Numbered from the stretch's first letter, positions 11,758 to 24,204 are shown. The stretch is 64,000 nucleotides of DNA from Psococerastis gibbosa (GCA_963971405.1 OZ020484.1:13330001-13394000), one strand, 5' to 3'. A program made the numbers and translations. The notes: a model not told the origin generated them from the letters alone.

Positions 11758-12279
11758 TTTTTTATTTTCCATCAGTTTTGGACCTTTTAAATTTCATAAC
11801 CATTTTGAATTGTCACGTTTAACAACCATAGCAGCTTCTCATGATGTTCTCACCGCATATCCTCACGAGTTATGGGAATCCAATTTCTTGCTAAGAACAG
11901 CCGGGTGATAATATTGCAAAATGGTTAGCAATATTTCAGGCTCCGTAGGCAGCTGTATTTAGAATTGTGATATTTAAACTTGCAATAAGTTTGCCGAAAG
12001 AGCTAAACTAAACGAACGCCTTTACAATCGTGGGAGCGACGCTGCGCACTTTTATTCCTAAGCCATAAACTAGTCTTTCTTGACATTTACTTCGTTTTTG
12101 CGGTTCAATGTGGTCTACGGTAGCTGGCAAACCTTATGGTCTGAAGCGAAATGTTAAATTAGTACCCATGTAAATCCTTCAGAATATTGGTCGCCTTTTA
12201 TTATGTTTTGATATTTTATTAAGGAAGAAGGACAAAAGATTAGTCTAGGCCCATACTAGAGTCATAGACCTAACTCATT
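11758..12279. other. Unassigned intergenic DNA
   Basis: No supported feature. Confidence 0.4.
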
Positions 12280-13138
12280 TTTGCTTTCCAATTTATACGT
12301 AGTATAAGGAAAGCTTTGTGATGGTCGAAATTTTCGATTCCGAGATTTCAACGGATTTACACGTTTTGAGGTCCCAGGAACCCAAAAAAGTGGTTTTTAC
12401 AAAATGTCTGTCTGTCGGTCGGTCTGTCGGTCGGTCTGTCTGTTCGTCGATTTCCGAGCAAACTACTCAGTGGATTTGAGTGAAATTTGGCATGTAGGTT
12501 CACAAAAATCATACCTCGGGACCATTTTTTTTTTTGGGCTAACTCAATTTGGGGGGTTTTATTTTCAAAAAACTCCAAAAAAACGTCTAAAAAAATTATT
12601 TCTCAAAAACGGCTCCAACGATTTCTTTTAAATTCTCGTAGATTGTAGTCGTTATTAATGTTGACAAAATGCGGGGGGTCGCTTGCCCCTTGATAGTTTG
12701 CTTCTGGGGGTAAAAAAATAAAAATAACTAAATTTTAATGAAAAAATGACTAAAAAATGCGAAACCTTTCTATCGATGATTTCTACCTTCAAGCATGTTT
12801 TAGGTGTTAAATTGAGTAACGAAACCGGATAGGTTGCTTCCCAAAAAAATATTTGGTTTTGCCCAAAAAATTATTTTTTGAATAAAATGATAGAAAATTC
12901 GCGCTCAAATGCATTGCATGCCCTGCCATTATTGCTGTGTGGTAATTAATGTGTTTGTTTGACCTATCGAGAATTTACCTCACTTCCAGTGACGTCAGGT
13001 GGACAACCCCCCCCCCCCCCCCGAGATATCGGAAATTTAACCATAGAAAAAATATTTGCCATAAAATTACTAATTTTCCCTATCTAATAATTTTGATAAA
13101 TTGGAAAGCATGTTCGAGTGAACTCGGACCGGTTCTTT
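12280..13138 (+). repeat. Repeat family R, copy R1
   Basis: About 860 bp, non-coding. In order it holds gctttccaatttat with a short hairpin to ggaaagc, a block ending ttcctggg-type (caggaacccaaaaaagtg), a gtctgtcggtcg tract, a poly(T) stretch, a block around aacgaaaccgg, a CRE-like palindrome TGACGTCA at 12990-12997, poly(C) at 13006-13022, and a terminal gataaattggaaagcatg then actcggaccggttc. The inner end motif is the inverse of the start motif (ATAAATTGGAAAGC), so the element has short inverted ends. Three other near-full copies are at 30189, 43411 and 58170. Confidence 0.85.
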
Positions 13139-13213
13139 AAATTCAGCTTGATGAAAAAGGGCGCTCGCGCGATGCGTCCAAACCAGATTTTACTTTAAGG
13201 ATTAAGAATAAAC

Positions 13214-13624
13214 CATAGGCGTAAATTCCCAAAATTTCTGGGGGGGGGGGGTCTCCCTCGGAGAAAAAAAATCGATAAATAGGCCTAAATTAGTGAGTTT
13301 TTCGCATTTTCCAAGCAGTAAAGTCCAGTTTTTACCGACTAATAAACCTACCACGGAGGGGGGCCCGGGGGTCTCCTCAGTAGGAACATTTTGAATAACA
13401 TGTTTTTTGTGAAAGTAATTGCTCAATATGTGGATTTTTCTTTATGATGTCTCTCATGTAAAATAAGCATACCATGAATTAATTCCCTTTTCGTTATTGT
13501 GGATGCTATCTCTTTCACCTCCATAACGTCTTTTTCACCAGAAATCCTGGGGAGGGGGGGGGCTATGGGTGCCTCTGGGGGAGGGGGCTTAGCCCCCCCC
13601 CGGACCCCCCTATTTACGCCAATG
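13214..13624. mobile_element. hAT-type non-autonomous element A
   Basis: 411 bp. The inverted ends CATAGGCGTAAAT and CATTGGCGTAAAT agree at 12 of 13 positions. A perfect 8-bp direct repeat GAATAAAC flanks it (13206-13213 and 13625-13632). The interior has poly(G) next to both ends and a ccgggggtctcc sub-repeat, and is shared with element B at 27992-28886. There is no coding capacity. Confidence 0.88.
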
Positions 13625-13632
13625 GAATAAAC

Positions 13633-16600
13633 GGACAGCACTACAGATAGTTGTAGATATATCTAAAAAGTATGGATATAAAAATTTTCTGCTGTATTAA
13701 AACATTCCCCATCTTCTTTTATAGTCCCTTTTCTATCGAAGATTGGCGGCCATCATGGCAATGTGAACCTTGGAGACTGCTGCTCTACGAAGGGAAGTCT
13801 TGCTCTTGCTAAGCCACTGCTTAAGGTTTTTCAATCATAATAAATAAATAAATAAGAAAATATTGACTTTATGTTCTACTTAATGCTAATCTTATATAAA
13901 TATATATATAAACTTATCGGAGTTAGCCCTCTCACAGCCGTAAAAATCTAGCAGACTCAGTTCCTACTAGAAAGTAGAATTTATTTCAAGTGAGATTTTA
14001 AGGTGTAATATCCTTGCAACAACTAAATCCATAAAGCAATAGAAACAAACACAAGCAAACTAACACCAGCTGCTTACGCCGTAATTCAAAAGATCACAGT
14101 CACACTTATGGCTCATCTTATGCCGGCAATGAGATTTTAAATAAATAGAGATGCCTTATTTACCAACGTTTTAACGTCACGGAAAAATGCAAATCCGTTT
14201 CTTATTTCACAGTTTATCTTTGAATTGCTTCATTTCTTTTTACGGCTACTCATATTTTTTGGAGGGAGAAAAAAAGCGACGCGTGTGCGGCTGTTCATTA
14301 AAATAAGTTTGTGAGACAAGGATGCAATAAAACGCACTTCCCACCGCTACCAGGAAATTGCGATTCTTTAAGTGTAAAAAACGTGTTCAATAAAAGAGGT
14401 TTCTTTCTAAAATATGTTGGCATAAATATTGCTACAATAATTTAAAATTTTTCAAATACAGCTAGTATTCAGCGTTGAACCAGGGGTGACCAAATTAAAT
14501 TACCTAGGTACTACTACTAAACCCTGTAAAAATCCATATTGGCTCAGATATAAAGAAGGCAACAGGTACGAACAGCAGGTACTAAGTTCAGACTACCCTT
14601 GTGGGGCCCCCTTGGCCGGAATTGTGTGGGGGCCCTTACTTGGGCAAAGTCTTATACCCGTACACGAATATTCCACCATCATTTATAAAATAGTGACTCA
14701 GGATGCAAAATAGAATAGAACAGAGTAAGGCGATTAATCATTGCCAAGGCACGTTCCAATTTCCCGCCAAATATTTCGGCAAGTTTATTTATTTGCTTTA
14801 GTTTGTTGTTTTAGATTTTTTAATCTATTGCGATTTTGCATTTTGCGGCTTTTTGTGGGGGGCCCTCCTGGCTCCATTTTCAAACCCGGTTGTAGTTCAT
14901 ATAATATTCCAACAACGTGTCGTAAAATGTTGAATACGAGCAATACACAAAGGTTCAACAATTTAGTACCTCCCACATTACATACAGTAAATCAATATGA
15001 ATATCTTGCATCATGCTAAACTCAAAAGTTAGGATTTATCTATTATGAAAGCAAAGAGAGTGAAGAAAATCGAGGCATTATAACAGTTTAAATAATGAAT
15101 ACTTGGTGAAAGCTCTTCTTCGCACCCTATCTTATAATTGTAAGCAATGCAAAGCTTTCAGCTCTCGCCGCAAGCTGATAGTTTTCGCAGTCCACTGAAC
15201 ACTTTGCTTTTTCCTGGGTGGAAAAGAAAGGGTTCTTTCTCAGCAACTGTTCCTTTATCCAAAAACTTTGCTGATGCTTCTTTTATATTCGTCCCCGCGA
15301 GCTATTCACGTTATTTCGTAGCTGCTCATTATGTTTTGTTATCACAGAGCAGCAGAAATTTTCTTTCGGCAATCACGTTTTATTTTGAAGTTTATTTCTT
15401 CAAAATGAGAAGGGTCTTTCAAAACATTTGAAAAGTTTCGTATTTTGAAGACTACTAGAAATGTCGTTCCATACCTACCTTTTGTTTAACTTCAATTAAT
15501 GCAGCTTTTATCTAAAATCAAGCTGCTATGCTGGCAGATAGAAAAATTGTATGCTTTTATCGGAGTTTTTGAATTAAATGACTTTCAGATTGCTCACGCA
15601 AATTGGGATCGTTAATTTACTTTCTCATTATATTGTATTGTACAGTGTGATGCATTTTTTTATTAGTTATTTTCTTGGCTATTTTTTTCCAGCATAATAG
15701 TGTAGTATAGGTAGCCTACTGTTGACACAATTTTGTTGATGCATGATATTTTAGGATATGGTAAAATACTTTAGCAATTATTCTTTCTGTCACCTGTGCT
15801 GCTGTTGACATGACAATTATTGGTCGTTAGAATGTTGAATCGGTTGGACACAAATAAGTAAAGTATCTAAGTTAAAAACAGTGCAGTGCTTTCCAGTCCA
15901 ACACGGTTTGTAATATATTTCACGCACGTAAATTCAAATATAACAAAACAGAATAATTGGCACCTAACCATATGCTAAGTGTAGCCGATTTTACTAGCTT
16001 AATTTTCACTATGCTTGGCTTATGGTGAGAATCTCCCACTTAATCTCGGTCACAATAGCAACAGATTGACTGAGCTCCGGATGCCTATCATACCCGCCTA
16101 AGTAAAATAGACTGCAATCAGAATAAGTCTGTAACAACCAGCCTAGCAAGATAGCTATCCAGAGCACAGTCAATCAACGATTCTGCAGTGGTTACCCAGC
16201 GTAAATGGGAGGTTCTAGCCATAATCCCAATATAGTAAAAATTAAACTTATGAGATTGCCACCCGAGACTCAGTCAGTTTTTTTGCATGACCAGAAGACA
16301 ATTTCAAACCTGGACACATTTCCTTTGAAATTTCCATTGATGTTTCCCCACTATGCATGCCTACTATCGGCTATACAGAGCTCATGGTCAGACGCGATCT
16401 ATTCTTTGTCATTATCATTGGTAACAGCCAAAACAACAACAATTCGGTAGGTACGCAACAAGGGGTAGGAACGTAAGTAATGAGGCGCCGCTCGGCGATG
16501 CGCGCTAATGTGTCGAGCTGTAATCGCTGTCGTATGTAAATGTCGGGCTATTACCAACCGAACTCGCGGCGTTCATCATCCACTTGTGGCCACCATTACA

Positions 16601-16647
16601 ATTTACAATGCATTCCAAGGTATTTCAGTGGAAGCAAGTAATTCTTT
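13633..16647. other. Unassigned intergenic DNA
   Basis: No supported gene. The segment 13728-13790 is related to 8888-8945 (ctatcgaagattgg, catcatggcaatg, ttggagactgctg), so a low-copy repeat is likely. Short TATA-type microsatellite near 13905. Open frames at 14741-15019 and 15147-15431 (plus) lack recognisable motifs. Confidence 0.4.
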
Positions 16648-16830
16648 GCTTTTCAATTTATGCGTTTGTATAAGGAAAGACAATAGTGGAGAAGGTGATT
16701 GAAACATTCGCTGACAACCCATCGATATAGTGAAACTGCTGAAGAAGATAAGGAAAGCTTTGCTATGGTCGAATTTTGATTTCGAGATGGATTTATACGT
16801 TTTGAAGTCTCAGGAACCAAATAATGTGCT
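16648..16830 (+). repeat. Fragment of repeat family R
   Basis: This matches the first part of R: tttgcttttcaatttatgcg ... ataaggaaag, an interruption of about 80 bases, then aaggaaagctttgctatggtc and gaagtctcaggaacc. The interruption separates a duplicated aaggaaag block, so this copy is rearranged as well as truncated. Confidence 0.6.
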
Positions 16831-17176
16831 TTGTATGGACAAGCAAAATACAGTGCAAACTAAGGAGCTGTCTATTTATGATTATTTCATCCGCAATGTC
16901 TAAATCTTAAAATATAAATGATATTTATAGGGAGAAATTTCCACAAACAGATAACAAGATGGCTGCCATGCACAATAAGTCCCAAACTTAAATATTATTG
17001 GAACGGAATTTGAGTTTTATGGCAGATGCGAGTAGTTGTCTATCCAATTTCAAATTATTATTATTAATTATTTCATGATTTTTATTTGAGGGGATTTTCT
17101 TTGGACGTACTACATGACACCTACTTGTATAAAGGTCCACTGAACCTTGCCCCACCATTTCTAGGGTATTGGTACT
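16831..17176. other. Unassigned intergenic DNA
   Basis: No supported feature. Confidence 0.4.
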
Positions 17177-17390
17177 AAATAAATAAATAAGGACTTTTTA
17201 TTGTTTCTATTACTAAGCCAACCTAGCGGAGTTAGGGCTATAAAACCCTCTCTTACTCTCAACTAGGAAGGCCCGGGACCGCCTGCTTTACATGCCTTCC
17301 AAAGCATGGCCGCAAAATGTAGCCAGTGTGGGACTCGAACCAACAACCTATCGGGTGAAAGTCAGAGTCCGTACCACTACGCTACATGTC
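17177..17390 (-). repeat. SINE S1, full-length copy
   Basis: Read on the minus strand this has a tRNA-like head with a perfect A box (tagcgtagtgg) and B box (ggttcgagtcc) 34 bases apart. Between them an anticodon-loop-like ctttcac suggests derivation from tRNA-Glu(UUC). The body contains catgtaaagcaggcggtccc and the tail ends in (ttat)n. This layout (pol III promoter, unrelated body, short tandem tail) defines a tRNA-derived SINE. Other copies are at 25498, 29782, 39328, 42143 and 54603. Confidence 0.88.
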
Positions 17391-17531
17391 TTGTACTGTG
17401 GGTATTGTTTCCCAATGAATATCTTGCCGTTGGCAAACTGGCTCACTTGTCACTCTTCAATGTCAACAATGGGTTCAACATACTGTACGGTACTGCAATA
17501 GATAGAGATACAGTAGTATCCAGTAGACATC

Positions 17532-17837
17532 CATGGTCGTAGCTAGAATTTGTATCTAGGGGAGGAGAGACGTGCGGCAGGTGCAAAAGATCGATTAATT
17601 TGATTAGTTTTCGCGGGTTTATTTGAAATATTTTGGTATATAAAATTTTAAAAAAATATTAATTATATCTAGTTTCAATTGCCCCCACTTTTTTATGTTG
17701 GGTAAATTCGTCAATGAAACCCCAATTCTATCTTAACTTCTTAACTATCTTATCGATCTATTCTTATATATTCGCCAAATCTTTAGGAGGGGGGGGGGGG
17801 CGTGTTCTCCTTCTGCACTTCTCTGGCTACGTCCATG
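17532..17837. mobile_element. hAT-type non-autonomous element
   Basis: 306 bp. The inverted ends CATGGTCGTAGCTAGAA and CATGGACGTAGCCAGAG agree at 14 of 17 positions. The flanks TAGACATC (17524-17531) and TAGCCATC (17838-17845) agree at 7 of 8. It carries poly(G) near 17789. Non-coding. Confidence 0.75.
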
Positions 17838-17845
17838 TAGCCATC

Positions 17846-19324
17846 CATTGCCTTTTTGTACACAGCAAGAAGAATATTAAACACCTAGGCACCCATCGTT
17901 TAATACAATGAAAAATGGAAATTCCCGATGCATATTGAGGAGATAGGCTACCCCGACAAGTGGTCGATCAACATGAAAAATCAAAAACCCCCTTGTCAGC
18001 AAATATTTGGTCAGATCTCCTTTAAAGAGATAAAGCTTTAAGAACTCTTCAAGATCTTCCTTAAGATATGTACCGTGTTTTTTGTTTATTACAGTTTCTT
18101 GGGTTTATGCAAAGTCTATAACGAACAAATTTTTTTGAGTATGTATATTTTTTCTCTTTTTTCACTTTTTCGATTTTCGAGATGTTCCGTACCCAATTTT
18201 ACCTAGGCCTAGTTTAATTTATAGAGAGAAAAATTAATTATGAAAACGGGATTCTAATTTTCTTTATTTTATGCTCTATTGTCAATTACATATTGAATGT
18301 ACGACCATGTCTGACTGAGATCTATTGCATATAACTGCTAGGTTTGTTATTCCACTTGGTCCACATGCCATAAAATAAATGACGATTCCCCATGAGATGT
18401 TATTGAACAAATTTTCCAAACCATCTGAATTGTACTTGACAAGGAGGAGTTGTTGTCACATGCAATGCCAAGATGTCAAACCGAGTGGATCCCACTGAAG
18501 GACATGGTCAGGGCGGATTCATTTTCCGCTCCAACGTGTTTCAATTAGACAGGATTGCTGCATTCCCGGGGGAGGCCCCGCACCGCCGACAGCTCTGCCT
18601 TACTGTCCCTACTCATTGGTGGAAAGTTCCCTGACAGGATCGCCGATCGTACCTGCAGTACATCAACATGTAAGGCTATTATTAAGCATGTATGCTGAAT
18701 TAGGTCCGTAACCGGGGGTAAATATTTTGACTTTGCACTAGTAGATAGAATTGAACATTCCATCCCGACATTTCGCTACATAGTATAGGATCGCTCCCCG
18801 AAATAAAATCCTGATTTCAGGCTTGTTTTGACTCGTACATGTACTTGATTCAGTCATGCTTTTTCGCCTGTTGTATTGCGCCAATGGTAAGCTTGTCTCA
18901 GCTTGTCCATTATCGCTGCAGCCGGTGTAGATTGACATCTTGACGTGTGTCAGTTTACCAATGGCCAAAAATTCATAAGGAAACTTATTGAGTGTCAACT
19001 TAGTAATAGAACAAAAAGTCATTATTTATTTCATCTGCATGCTTCGTGGCCTTTAGCGATTCACACTATTTCAAAGAACAGGAATTATTATTAGCACAGG
19101 TGAATAACTTAAATAAGAAGCCTTGCGGCTACGGGTACCTCCAGTAAATTTATATCAAGTTTAGTTATGTCCATACCTGACTTGTTTCTGGTTACTGATT
19201 TCTTGGAAGTTGTCAATAATCTTATCAGATTGCTTTAGTAATAGAACAGAAAGCCATTAATTAGAAAGTCGATATTTAAATGGAGCTGTAAAGGTTTTGG
19301 ACCTTTTCCATTATCAACCAACAT
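17846..19324. other. Unassigned DNA with SINE S1 tail scraps
   Basis: No supported gene. Two short matches to the S1 3' end (cttagtaatagaacaaaaag and ttagtaatagaacagaaag) lie at about 18996-19032 and 19232-19262. Confidence 0.4.
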
Positions 19325-19500
19325 AGCTTTTATCGGGGTTTTACTTAATTTATAAAGAAAAACAGTATTGAAAGCTTGTAAACTGGTTTATTTACATTTA
19401 TTTATATTATTTAACAGGCAAAAACTCAGATATATTCTAAAAATTCGAACAAATAGCTGTTGGCCACTGTCCTAGTTTCCATCTTCTTGTAGGCTATTGG
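19325..19500 (+). repeat. Interspersed repeat Y, copy 1
   Basis: This shares with 23855-24080 the blocks aaaacagtattg, aagcttgtaaa, a tttatttatatta stretch, tatttaacaggc, and a caaataactgt-type end. No coding content and no clear termini. It could be the 3' part of a larger element. Confidence 0.55.
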
Positions 19501-22394
19501 AAGTCTTCCTTCCACCAAAAAAAATCAACCGCACCTTTCTTTCTACCGACAACACCAGCCAACTCTAGGAAATTCATGTTTAACGCGTAACTGACAGTTA
19601 GTGTCCCAAAATAAACGTTTCTGATAAAAATGTCTAATCCACAAAATTTGGCCCCACCCGTCTGCGTAAGATGGAATCAATATAACGGATTCATGAAGAT
19701 CTACAGTTCAATATCCAGTATAATGTACTGTATATGTTTGTTGTTGACGATGTTGTTGATGCATTTGTTGCCGTATATAGAGATCCAAAGCCGCCACCTG
19801 GGCTCCAGAATCCTTCTACAGAATCCATCTCAATGTCGGCTCCCTTACGTGTGTTTACACCACATTTAATTGCCGTGGTCTTGTCTGTGACGTCACGACG
19901 AGTGGCATACTGCTCAACATCTTGACTAAATAAACAGCCCCCCATCTTAGCAAAACACCCGCCCAATGTTCCCCACAGATGACTCCCCAGTTTTCTTAAG
20001 ATCGCCCGATATAGTAACATTAAATAGCAAAGCTTTTTGGAATTAACAGGGAGTCGATCATCTTTTTTTTGTGTGTTTCGTACTGGCTACATATGGTCGG
20101 TAACACGTGGTTGTGAGTTTTTTATAAGCTTACGCGTGAACTTTAGGGTCATATCGTATATATGCTCGTAAAAGGTTAAACTCCTTCCTCGTCTAGTGGA
20201 GTCCGCCTGTCTGCTTCTTTACGCTTCAGCTGCTTTCAATCATGTTGTCAACTACCCCAACTCCAAGATAATTAGCAGGGTGAAATGCCCAAAGGGGAGT
20301 AAAAACCAAGATCCTTTATCTTGGAATTTTCATTGGGATATTTTTTTTCTAAAGAGAGTCGATTATTTAATTAGTACAGGGATTTTCGATTGAGTGACGT
20401 CTTTTTATTCATGGCAAAATCAGGAACTGAAGAGACTTTTAATTATAATGATTTTTAGACGCTAATAAATTGCATTAATGACGCCTATTGTACCGCATTT
20501 TTATTTTTATTTGCCTCTTAAACTTTATAGGAGCCCCAACCCGTAGGGTAAAGCATAAAACCCATTATTTGTGAGCAGCTAATTAATTACTCCGGTCAAC
20601 CAAAATCCAAGAAATAGGCCCACAATAAATGTAAGTAATAGGTTTCTGTAGGTATCAGGTACCCAGTTAACATGTTAACATAGATAACTGTGATTTTTTT
20701 AAATAATGGTAAATGGTACCTATTTTAGAATGGGGTTGATTAGATATTTAACCCCAGTAATAACTTAACTTATTACTTCGTACTACGGCTGATACTATAA
20801 ATTTAAAGAAATAGCGTCAAGAAAAAGGAAAAGTTGTGGCGTAGAACGGGCTACTTGGAAATATTTGAAAACCTACATTAATGCATTAGGAGATTTATTT
20901 TATACACCCTTCAATTATTTTTCCTGAAAAAAAAAACCCCGTTATTTAGGAGGGAGAAAAGGTAATTCACGTCATCTGTGGCGCGGCGGAGTAGTCGCCA
21001 GTACTAACTCCCTAACACCCAATAAGAAATCTGACGTCATTTCATGGTCACTGGCATGTGCCGGCATTTTGGCTCTTGTATCCATAATCAAAAGTCAAAA
21101 CCCCGACATTTCTTTAATGCATTTTTTTTATATTTACAATTTTTCATGTAAAAGACTTATTGTTTTATTATTGTTAGCTACGTAAGCTACGTTATCTGGC
21201 ATATTTTATAATTTATGGCTACAGCTGCCAACTGTCAAGTAGCCTATTGTGAAATATTTGTCCTAGATGCTAATGATGGAGATCACGACAAAACTAAACA
21301 CATAAATTTTTACAATGTTAGTTGTCACTTAACTGTCCAACGAGATGAACATTGAAATTCCACCCTAAAATGGATAAGGACAGGGAGCGATAGATGTCCT
21401 CCCCTTTGCTGCTAAAAGGATATCCTGGTGAAAAGTTTTCATCGGTTAATTTGGCAGCGATGACTTTGCCACGTCTCTTGAGACTATCCTTTTTCTAACC
21501 CCTGTTTGTATTTGATCACCATCACTTTGGCCTCCACACTGCTGACCTTCCCCCTATCAAACTGGCATTCTATTTAGTTTTCGGCTCCATTAGTAGGGAT
21601 ATAAGCCGCCAATATTCCAGTACCACCAACATAAATGTATTGAACTGTAATTTTACTTTTTATGTGTGCAGTGTTGATTGTTTGTAATTCTTTGGGGTTT
21701 ACGCTGACGATAGCCTAGTGCCAAAGCCGGTTGCCTTTATTAAATTTTAGAAATATTTGACGAAGTTACGTACTTTTATTTATTTTATTATCTGTGACGA
21801 AGTAGCCTATTAATGAAATGGAACATATTTTCTTTTCTTCGAATGTTATCCTTAATATTAGCACCATCTCTACGTGCTTGTGGTAGCTATACATTCAACA
21901 TAATTACACTATGACTGCACAGCACTCGATGGTCCAGTCTTTAAAATAATTTGTATAGTATACATGGTTGCTGATGTGTAAGCTTTCGGTCAGTTGCAAA
22001 CTGAATGAATATTCTGCATCTGATTATCATATGAGTCTGTTGATTTAGCATATTATTCCTGAATATGCATTGACTTGAGGGAGCGAAAACAAAGGGGAGA
22101 GGAGCGATATATTTGACAACACATTGTGTTCGATTGCATTTAACTCTGTACAGATTGAAATGCAACGTTGCAGCGAGCCGCTTGATTATGTAAATAACTC
22201 ATATTTTGGCAATTTTAGCACTACTGTATATGTATTGTAGTATTTTTTCCGTTGACTGTCTGATTAATTAACTAGTCATTCGTTCATTTCGCTCAAAGAG
22301 GAGCTAGCTAGTTCTTTTCTTGATTCAGCTACGTTTGCGTTGCGCTGTTGGCACATGCACAGTGGGGTAGTGTAAAAGATTTTGATTTTCACCT
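19501..22394. other. Unassigned intergenic DNA
   Basis: No supported gene. Two isolated TGACGTCA palindromes lie at 19888-19895 and 21032-21039. The overlapping opposite-strand frames at 19630-20020 show no known motif. Confidence 0.4.
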
Positions 22395-22565
22395 GCAGCC
22401 TGATCGATGTGATTTTAATACCGGTATTTATTTAATCCCCTGGTATTAAAAATGTAAACAAGATAATTTTATAATGGAAAGTGCTATTCAAAATTTGTTT
22501 GTTTACAGTTATAATCCTAGGGTATTTATTTATCCCCGGTATTATAATCGCCTCGATCAGGCTGC
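22395..22565. mobile_element. Palindromic MITE P, copy 1
   Basis: 171 bp. The arms begin gcagcctgatc and carry taccggtatttatttaatcc. The complementarity is imperfect because this copy has diverged. The centre (aaaatgtaaacaag ... ttgtttgtttac) is also self-complementary. It is closely related to the near-perfect copy at 59561-59731. Confidence 0.8.
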
Positions 22566-23059
22566 TGGAAGGTTGTCGATTAGAGTCACACACTTGCTAT
22601 ATTTTCAGGTCGTGCTTTGGAAAGCAAGTAAAGACTACCCCAATTGAGGTACTTAATGTAAGAAAGAGCTTTATGGATAGTTCTAACTCAATAACGATTG
22701 AATTTAAATTGTACTCAACACTCTGTATTTGCATTTTATTGAACTTTTAGGTTTGTTTGCAAATAAATGATTATTTATTTATTTATTTATTTCAAATTCA
22801 CTCATATCCAACATTCAATAGCAAAATAGCTAAACATCCATTATTTCTTTATTTGGTACCTATTGTACCATGTAGTTGTACTATACTACGTACTTAACTG
22901 CTGCCTCTAGAGCAGTTTGTTATCAGCCAAATATACAAATGTCCAGCAGTGTTTCCAAAATCATGGACTTCACGGACAAGCTGAACGCAATTCACAAATC
23001 CACAACCGTGTGATGGTCCATTAGGCCTTATAATATTGGGTTAGGTCTATTTACTTTAC
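22566..23059. other. Unassigned DNA with (TTTA)n
   Basis: A (TTTA)n microsatellite lies at about 22770-22792. Otherwise nothing is recognised. Confidence 0.5.
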
Positions 23060-23067
23060 CAGCAGCG

Positions 23068-23336
23068 CAGGCACGTAGCCAGGGAGGGGGCTTTGGGGGC
23101 TGAAGCCCCCCCTGAAATGTGAAGAAAAGAAAAAATCCTTGCATTGTTCTGCTTGATGTTTCACCTGTATTTTTTTCTCCCTCTAGCAACACTAAAACTG
23201 TGTGTTTTTGCATGTAAATACTTAAAAACTTCCGGGGGGGGGGGGGCGGACTCACCGTTTTTCTGGGGGTATTCAATGCCCCCTCGACCCCCTGGTCGTT
23301 AGCCCCTCCCGAAATAAAATCCTGGCTACGTGCTTG
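23068..23336. mobile_element. hAT-type non-autonomous element
   Basis: 269 bp. The inverted ends CAGGCACGTAGCCAGG and CAAGCACGTAGCCAGG differ at one base. The flanks CAGCAGCG (23060-23067) and CAGCAACG (23337-23344) agree at 7 of 8. Internal poly(G) lies at about 23233-23246, with further complementary G/C runs near the two ends. Non-coding. Confidence 0.83.
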
Positions 23337-23344
23337 CAGCAACG

Positions 23345-23854
23345 GTTTCTGTACTAAGGAGCAATGGAATATTCATGACATGTTTGAAAAATACCAGACC
23401 TGCATGACTTCTCCACGTATAACGTTTTTTTTCTTGACTGTATAGGTTGGTGATAAGTCCAACTGGAAAGGGTTAAACATCTGGATTTTGTCAGGGGCTC
23501 GACGGGGCTGCCACCTGTTATTGCGACCCCTGGGTGAGCTGCTGCCACTATGCATCTTTCATTCCTGTCATAAATGCATGCACCACTTTCTCGATCTCGA
23601 TGGAAATGTAAATTTTGACTGTTTGATGGGTTGTGTTGACACAGTGACCCTGTCTAATTAAAAGTGTATAATAGGTCTAGAAGACATAAAAAATAAAACT
23701 AGATTCTACAAGCACTCATGGGGCCTGTGTTGACGAATGATTTCATGTATGTGTAATGTAACAAGACGACAGGGTATGTTGGGGGGGTCAGCCACAAATT
23801 GTGGCCTACAATACTGTAAATCAGGGGACCTTCTCCGTTTTCATTCCACATTGC
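23345..23854. other. Unassigned intergenic DNA
   Basis: No supported feature. Confidence 0.4.
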
Positions 23855-24080
23855 TTTTTTCGGGTTTTTACATAATATATAAAGGAAAACAGTATTGTAA
23901 GCTTGTAAAATGTTTTTCTTTACTTTTATTTATAAATATTATTTAACAGGCTGAAACTTAGATGTACATATAGTATATCCTTCAAAATTTGTTCGAATAC
24001 TGACGCTTCCTTGTAGCGTTGGCGCCACATAAATTCGCACAAATAACTGTCGACCACTATCCCAGCTGTTTCACCTGTAT
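23855..24080 (+). repeat. Interspersed repeat Y, copy 2
   Basis: Related to 19325-19500 through aaaacagtattg, aagcttgtaaaa and tatttaacaggct, with an extra block around ttccttgtagcgttggcgcc before the shared caaataactgt end. Confidence 0.55.
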
Positions 24081-24178
24081 ACAGTATAATGTATCTACTG
24101 TATATTTACAAAGCTTTATACTTTTGTATATTTATTGATTGTACATACGTACATACGTAATCTAAGAAGAAATATACA

Positions 24179-24201
24179 TATTTATTTATTTATTTATTTT
24201 A
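24179..24201. repeat. (TTTA)n microsatellite
   Basis: Tandem tttatt units immediately upstream of the retrotransposon fragment at 24205. Confidence 0.8.
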
Positions 24202-24204
24202 TAA

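Noticed and set aside
12357..12631. Frames on both strands inside R1 (also in R2-R4)
   Set aside because: They are not conserved as open frames between R copies. The repeat is non-coding.
17325..17390. True tRNA genes at the B-box matches (17.3, 25.5, 29.9, 39.4, 42.3, 47.6, 54.7 kb)
   Set aside because: They have no complete acceptor pairing or lack arms, and each is joined to the same non-tRNA body, as in SINEs.
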